Source: an uncultured Chloroflexota bacterium (lineage in GTDB: Bacteria; Chloroflexota; Anaerolineae; Caldilineales; Caldilineaceae). Taken from it: a stretch of 26,888 nt of DNA. Positions 25,022 through 26,888 of the stretch are shown piece by piece. The stretch spans positions 1-26,888 of the forward strand of contig CAIOHJ010000110.1 in assembly GCA_903858085.1 (NCBI GenBank). Direction: 5' to 3'. Made by a program: the position numbers and the translations under genes. The stretch's first letter is position 1. Each line of letters opens with the position of its first letter. Under the pieces are notes generated by a model. That model made no database searches and had not been told where the DNA came from. It saw only the letters and a program-made list of their open reading frames with translations.

Positions 25022-25065
25022 GACCAGAGAAATTGTACGTGCTTGCTCCAGCCGAGGACACCCTT

Positions 25066-26052
25066 TTGGACTACCCATCTCTCAACGAAATCCGCAACAA
25101 TCGAAGCCGGTTGGGCGACCTGGTGCGCGAAACCCCGGTCTGGCAGGCCTCGGATACGCTCGTCGGGGCGTCCACCCAGATCTTTTTCAAGCTGGAGCTC
25201 TTTCAATACACCGGGTCGTTCAAGCCGCGCGGGGCGCTGACGGTGATGCTCGACCTGGCGGCAGAGGAGCGGGCGCGCGGTGTGACGGCAGTCAGCGCCG
25301 GCAACCATGCCATTGCGGTGGCTTTTTCAGCGCGCCTGCTCGGCACGACCGCCAAGGTCGTCATGCCCAAAAGCGCCAATCGCTTTCGGGTCGAACGCTG
25401 TCGGGCCTATGGAGCTGCGGTCGAGCTGGCCGACGACGTGCAGCAGGCCTTCGCCCGGGCCCAGCAGATCCAGGAGGAAGAGGGGCGCGTCTTCGTCCAC
25501 CCGTTCGAGGGGCCGTTGACTGCACTCGGCACGGCGACCGCTGGTCTGGAATTTGCCAGCCAGGTCCCTGCACTGGACGCCGTCCTCATCCCGATCGGCG
25601 GCGGCGGGCTGTGTGCGGGGATGGCCTGCGCCTTCAAACAGCTGCAGCCCGCCTGCCGGGTGATTGGGGTGGAACCCTTCGGCGCTGATTCGATGTACCG
25701 CAGCTTTCAGAGCGGCATGCCCTGTGCGATCGACAAGGTGCGCACCATCGCCGACAGCCTGGGGGCCCCGTATGCGCTGCCCTACAGCTTTGCGCTCTGC
25801 CGACGTTTTGTCGACGACCTGGTGCGGGTCGAAGAGGGCGCCCTGCAGCGTGCCATGCGGCTGCTTTTTGAAGAGCTGAAGCTGGCAGTCGAACCGGCCG
25901 GCGCAGCAGCGACCGCTGCACTCTGCGAACCGCTGCGCGACGCGCTGGCTGGCCAGCGCGTCGGGGTGATGGTCTGCGGCTCCAACATCGACCTGGCAAC
26001 CTTTGCCAGCCAGGCCGCCGCAGAGCCGACGAGCCAGGGCTCTGCAGGCTGA
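25066..26052 (+). CDS. Threonine/serine dehydratase-like PLP enzyme
   Basis: Fold-type II PLP enzymes of this group deaminate threonine to 2-oxobutanoate or serine to pyruvate; some are racemases or act on hydroxyaspartate. The TTG at 25066 is chosen because GAGGA lies 7 bases upstream and MDYPSLNEIRNNRSRLGDLVRETPV fits family starts. The TTG at 25033 and GTG at 25039 are alternatives lying almost at the predicted transcription start. The product has 328 residues. K53 in SFKPRGA is the PLP lysine, SAGNHAIA (77-84) binds the substrate carboxylate, and GGGGLCAG (178-185) holds the PLP phosphate. There is no ACT regulatory domain, so it is not feedback-regulated like biosynthetic IlvA and is more like a catabolic enzyme. 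Confidence 0.87.
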   Translation: MDYPSLNEIRNNRSRLGDLVRETPVWQASDTLVGASTQIFFKLELFQYTGSFKPRGALTVMLDLAAEERARGVTAVSAGNHAIAVAFSARLLGTTAKVVMPKSANRFRVERCRAYGAAVELADDVQQAFARAQQIQEEEGRVFVHPFEGPLTALGTATAGLEFASQVPALDAVLIPIGGGGLCAGMACAFKQLQPACRVIGVEPFGADSMYRSFQSGMPCAIDKVRTIADSLGAPYALPYSFALCRRFVDDLVRVEEGALQRAMRLLFEELKLAVEPAGAAATAALCEPLRDALAGQRVGVMVCGSNIDLATFASQAAAEPTSQGSAG

Positions 26053-26057
26053 AGACA

Positions 26058-26750
26058 ATGCGCCACGATGCCCTCCACCAGCTTTCCAGGGTGCTGCTCC
26101 TCCTGGGGCTGGCCGCGCTGGCGGGAATTTTGTGGGTGCTGCTCCCCCTGCTGCTCCCCCTGTTCGGGCTTGGAGGGGACCCGGGGCTGGTCGCCTGGAA
26201 CCGTTCCGTGGCGTTGATCAGCGGCCATGCCGGCAACGATTCTGGGGCAGTCTGCACGGCCGCCGACGGCACGGTGACCCGCACCGAGGCCGAGATCAAC
26301 GCCGCCGTCGCCCAGCTGGCGGCCGAACGGCTGCGCCGTGCCGGCGCCGATGTGGTGGTGCTCGACGAGTACGACGAACGGCTCCAGGGGTTGGAGGCCG
26401 CCGTGCTGGTCAGCCTCCACGCCGACAGCTGCATCGACGCCAGCGGCTACAAAGCCGCCGTGCACACCTATTCGGTGATTCCAGAAACCAATCGCCGCCT
26501 GCTCGCCTGTATCGACGCCGCCTACCCAGCCGCCACCGGGCTGGCCTTTCACCCCAACACCATCACCCACAACATGACAGAGTACCATGCCTTCCAGCGC
26601 ATCGCTGCCACCACCCCGGCCGCCATTTTGGAGCTTGGCTTTCTGGGCGGGGATGGCGCCCTGCTGACCGAACAGCCTGAACTGCCCGCCCGCGGGGTGA
26701 GCGACGCCATCCTTTGTTTTTTGAAAGCACAGAGCACCCAAAAGCCATGA
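26058..26750 (+). CDS. Membrane-anchored N-acetylmuramoyl-L-alanine amidase (Amidase_3)
   Basis: Amidase_3 zinc enzymes cut the bond between MurNAc and L-Ala of peptidoglycan. The 230-residue product has an N-terminal hydrophobic anchor (about 11-38: RVLLLLGLAALAGILWVLLPLLLPLFGL split across this range), then the catalytic domain outside the membrane. Zinc ligands are H57 in ISGHAGNDSGAVC, E77 in RTEAEINAAVA and H121 in VSLHADSC. The catalytic glutamate is E192 in ILELGFLGGDGALL. The first motif has GHAG where GHGG is usual. Three cysteines (C66, C125, C150) are unusual for the family and could form a disulfide. It lacks wall-binding repeats. The ATG lies 5 bp after the dehydratase stop; its TGA overlaps the next ATG. 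Confidence 0.87.
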   Translation: MRHDALHQLSRVLLLLGLAALAGILWVLLPLLLPLFGLGGDPGLVAWNRSVALISGHAGNDSGAVCTAADGTVTRTEAEINAAVAQLAAERLRRAGADVVVLDEYDERLQGLEAAVLVSLHADSCIDASGYKAAVHTYSVIPETNRRLLACIDAAYPAATGLAFHPNTITHNMTEYHAFQRIAATTPAAILELGFLGGDGALLTEQPELPARGVSDAILCFLKAQSTQKP

Positions 26751-26888
26751 ACCTCCAGATTGCAAGCCTCGATCCTGCCCAGGCGGAATGCCCGCTGCTG
26801 GCAGAGCTTTGGAACCGCGCACTGCCCCCAGAGCGGGCCATCTCGGCGGCGTTTGTCCGTTTCAACCTGCTCCCCTCCATCGGCGTGA
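26747..26888 (+). CDS. Start of a probable GNAT-family N-acetyltransferase, cut by window edge
   Basis: The ATG at 26747 overlaps the amidase TGA as ATGA, indicating translational coupling. The 47 visible codons read MNLQIASLDPAQAECPLLAEL and then WNRALPPERAISAAFVRFNLLP, with no stop before the edge. The LWNRAL...VRFNLL pattern near the N-terminus resembles the first helices of some GNAT acetyltransferases. The acetyl-CoA-binding motif lies beyond the window, so the assignment rests on this short stretch only. Confidence 0.45.
   Translation, partial: MNLQIASLDPAQAECPLLAELWNRALPPERAISAAFVRFNLLPSIGV

Overview
The window is a GC-rich chromosomal segment of mostly housekeeping and transport genes. 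The organism looks like a member of the Chloroflexota, perhaps Caldilinea-like. This is inferred from the lipoproteins with Ala/Glu/Pro-rich linkers after the lipid-anchored Cys, a LivJHMGF operon, a carbohydrate transporter without its own ATPase, a bactofilin and an active-looking MurJ. No sequence search was possible. I see no tRNA, rRNA, CRISPR array, phage or insertion sequence.

Layout. (1) 1-4465, minus strand: rdgB, a collapsed dhaK remnant, dhaL, glpK and glpA (cut by the left edge), tightly packed as one probable operon for glycerol/dihydroxyacetone metabolism. (2) 4540-7364, plus strand: divergent promoter region, prs (PRPP synthase), a bactofilin, tpx (thiol peroxidase, ATGA-overlapped with the bactofilin) and plsY. 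(3) 7407-13234, minus strand: a complete branched-chain amino-acid ABC operon livJ-H-M-G-F. It has a near-consensus promoter, a leader of about 225 nt with repeats, and a strong hairpin between livJ and livH. (4) 13316-17098, plus strand: coaE (probably leaderless), a small two-helix membrane protein, dnaJ, prmA and rsmE. (5) 17095-19841: trxB and murJ, from a promoter inside the end of rsmE. (6) 19891-23862: a sugar/polyol-type ABC transporter (lipoprotein plus two permeases). It is preceded by a leader of about 365 nt and has a perfect 34-bp palindrome after the binding-protein gene. (7) 23900-26888: a small tail-anchored-type membrane protein, a divergent CPBP-like membrane protein (minus strand), a threonine/serine dehydratase-like PLP enzyme, a membrane-anchored Amidase_3 protein and the start of a GNAT-like gene cut by the right edge.

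Working together. GlpK makes glycerol-3-phosphate, GlpA oxidises it, and PlsY consumes it for phospholipid synthesis; DhaL would phosphorylate dihydroxyacetone if a DhaK partner exists elsewhere. PrmA and RsmE modify the ribosome, and DnaJ sits with them in an order known from many bacteria. Tpx and TrxB belong to thiol redox defence. MurJ, the bactofilin and the amidase act on the cell envelope.

No clearly new multi-gene system is evident. The items most worth a second look are the collapsed dhaK beside an intact dhaL, the two long leaders upstream of the transporter lipoprotein genes, the strong hairpins just after both binding-protein genes, the probable leaderless coaE, and family proteins with altered signature motifs (Prs, PlsY, CPBP-like).
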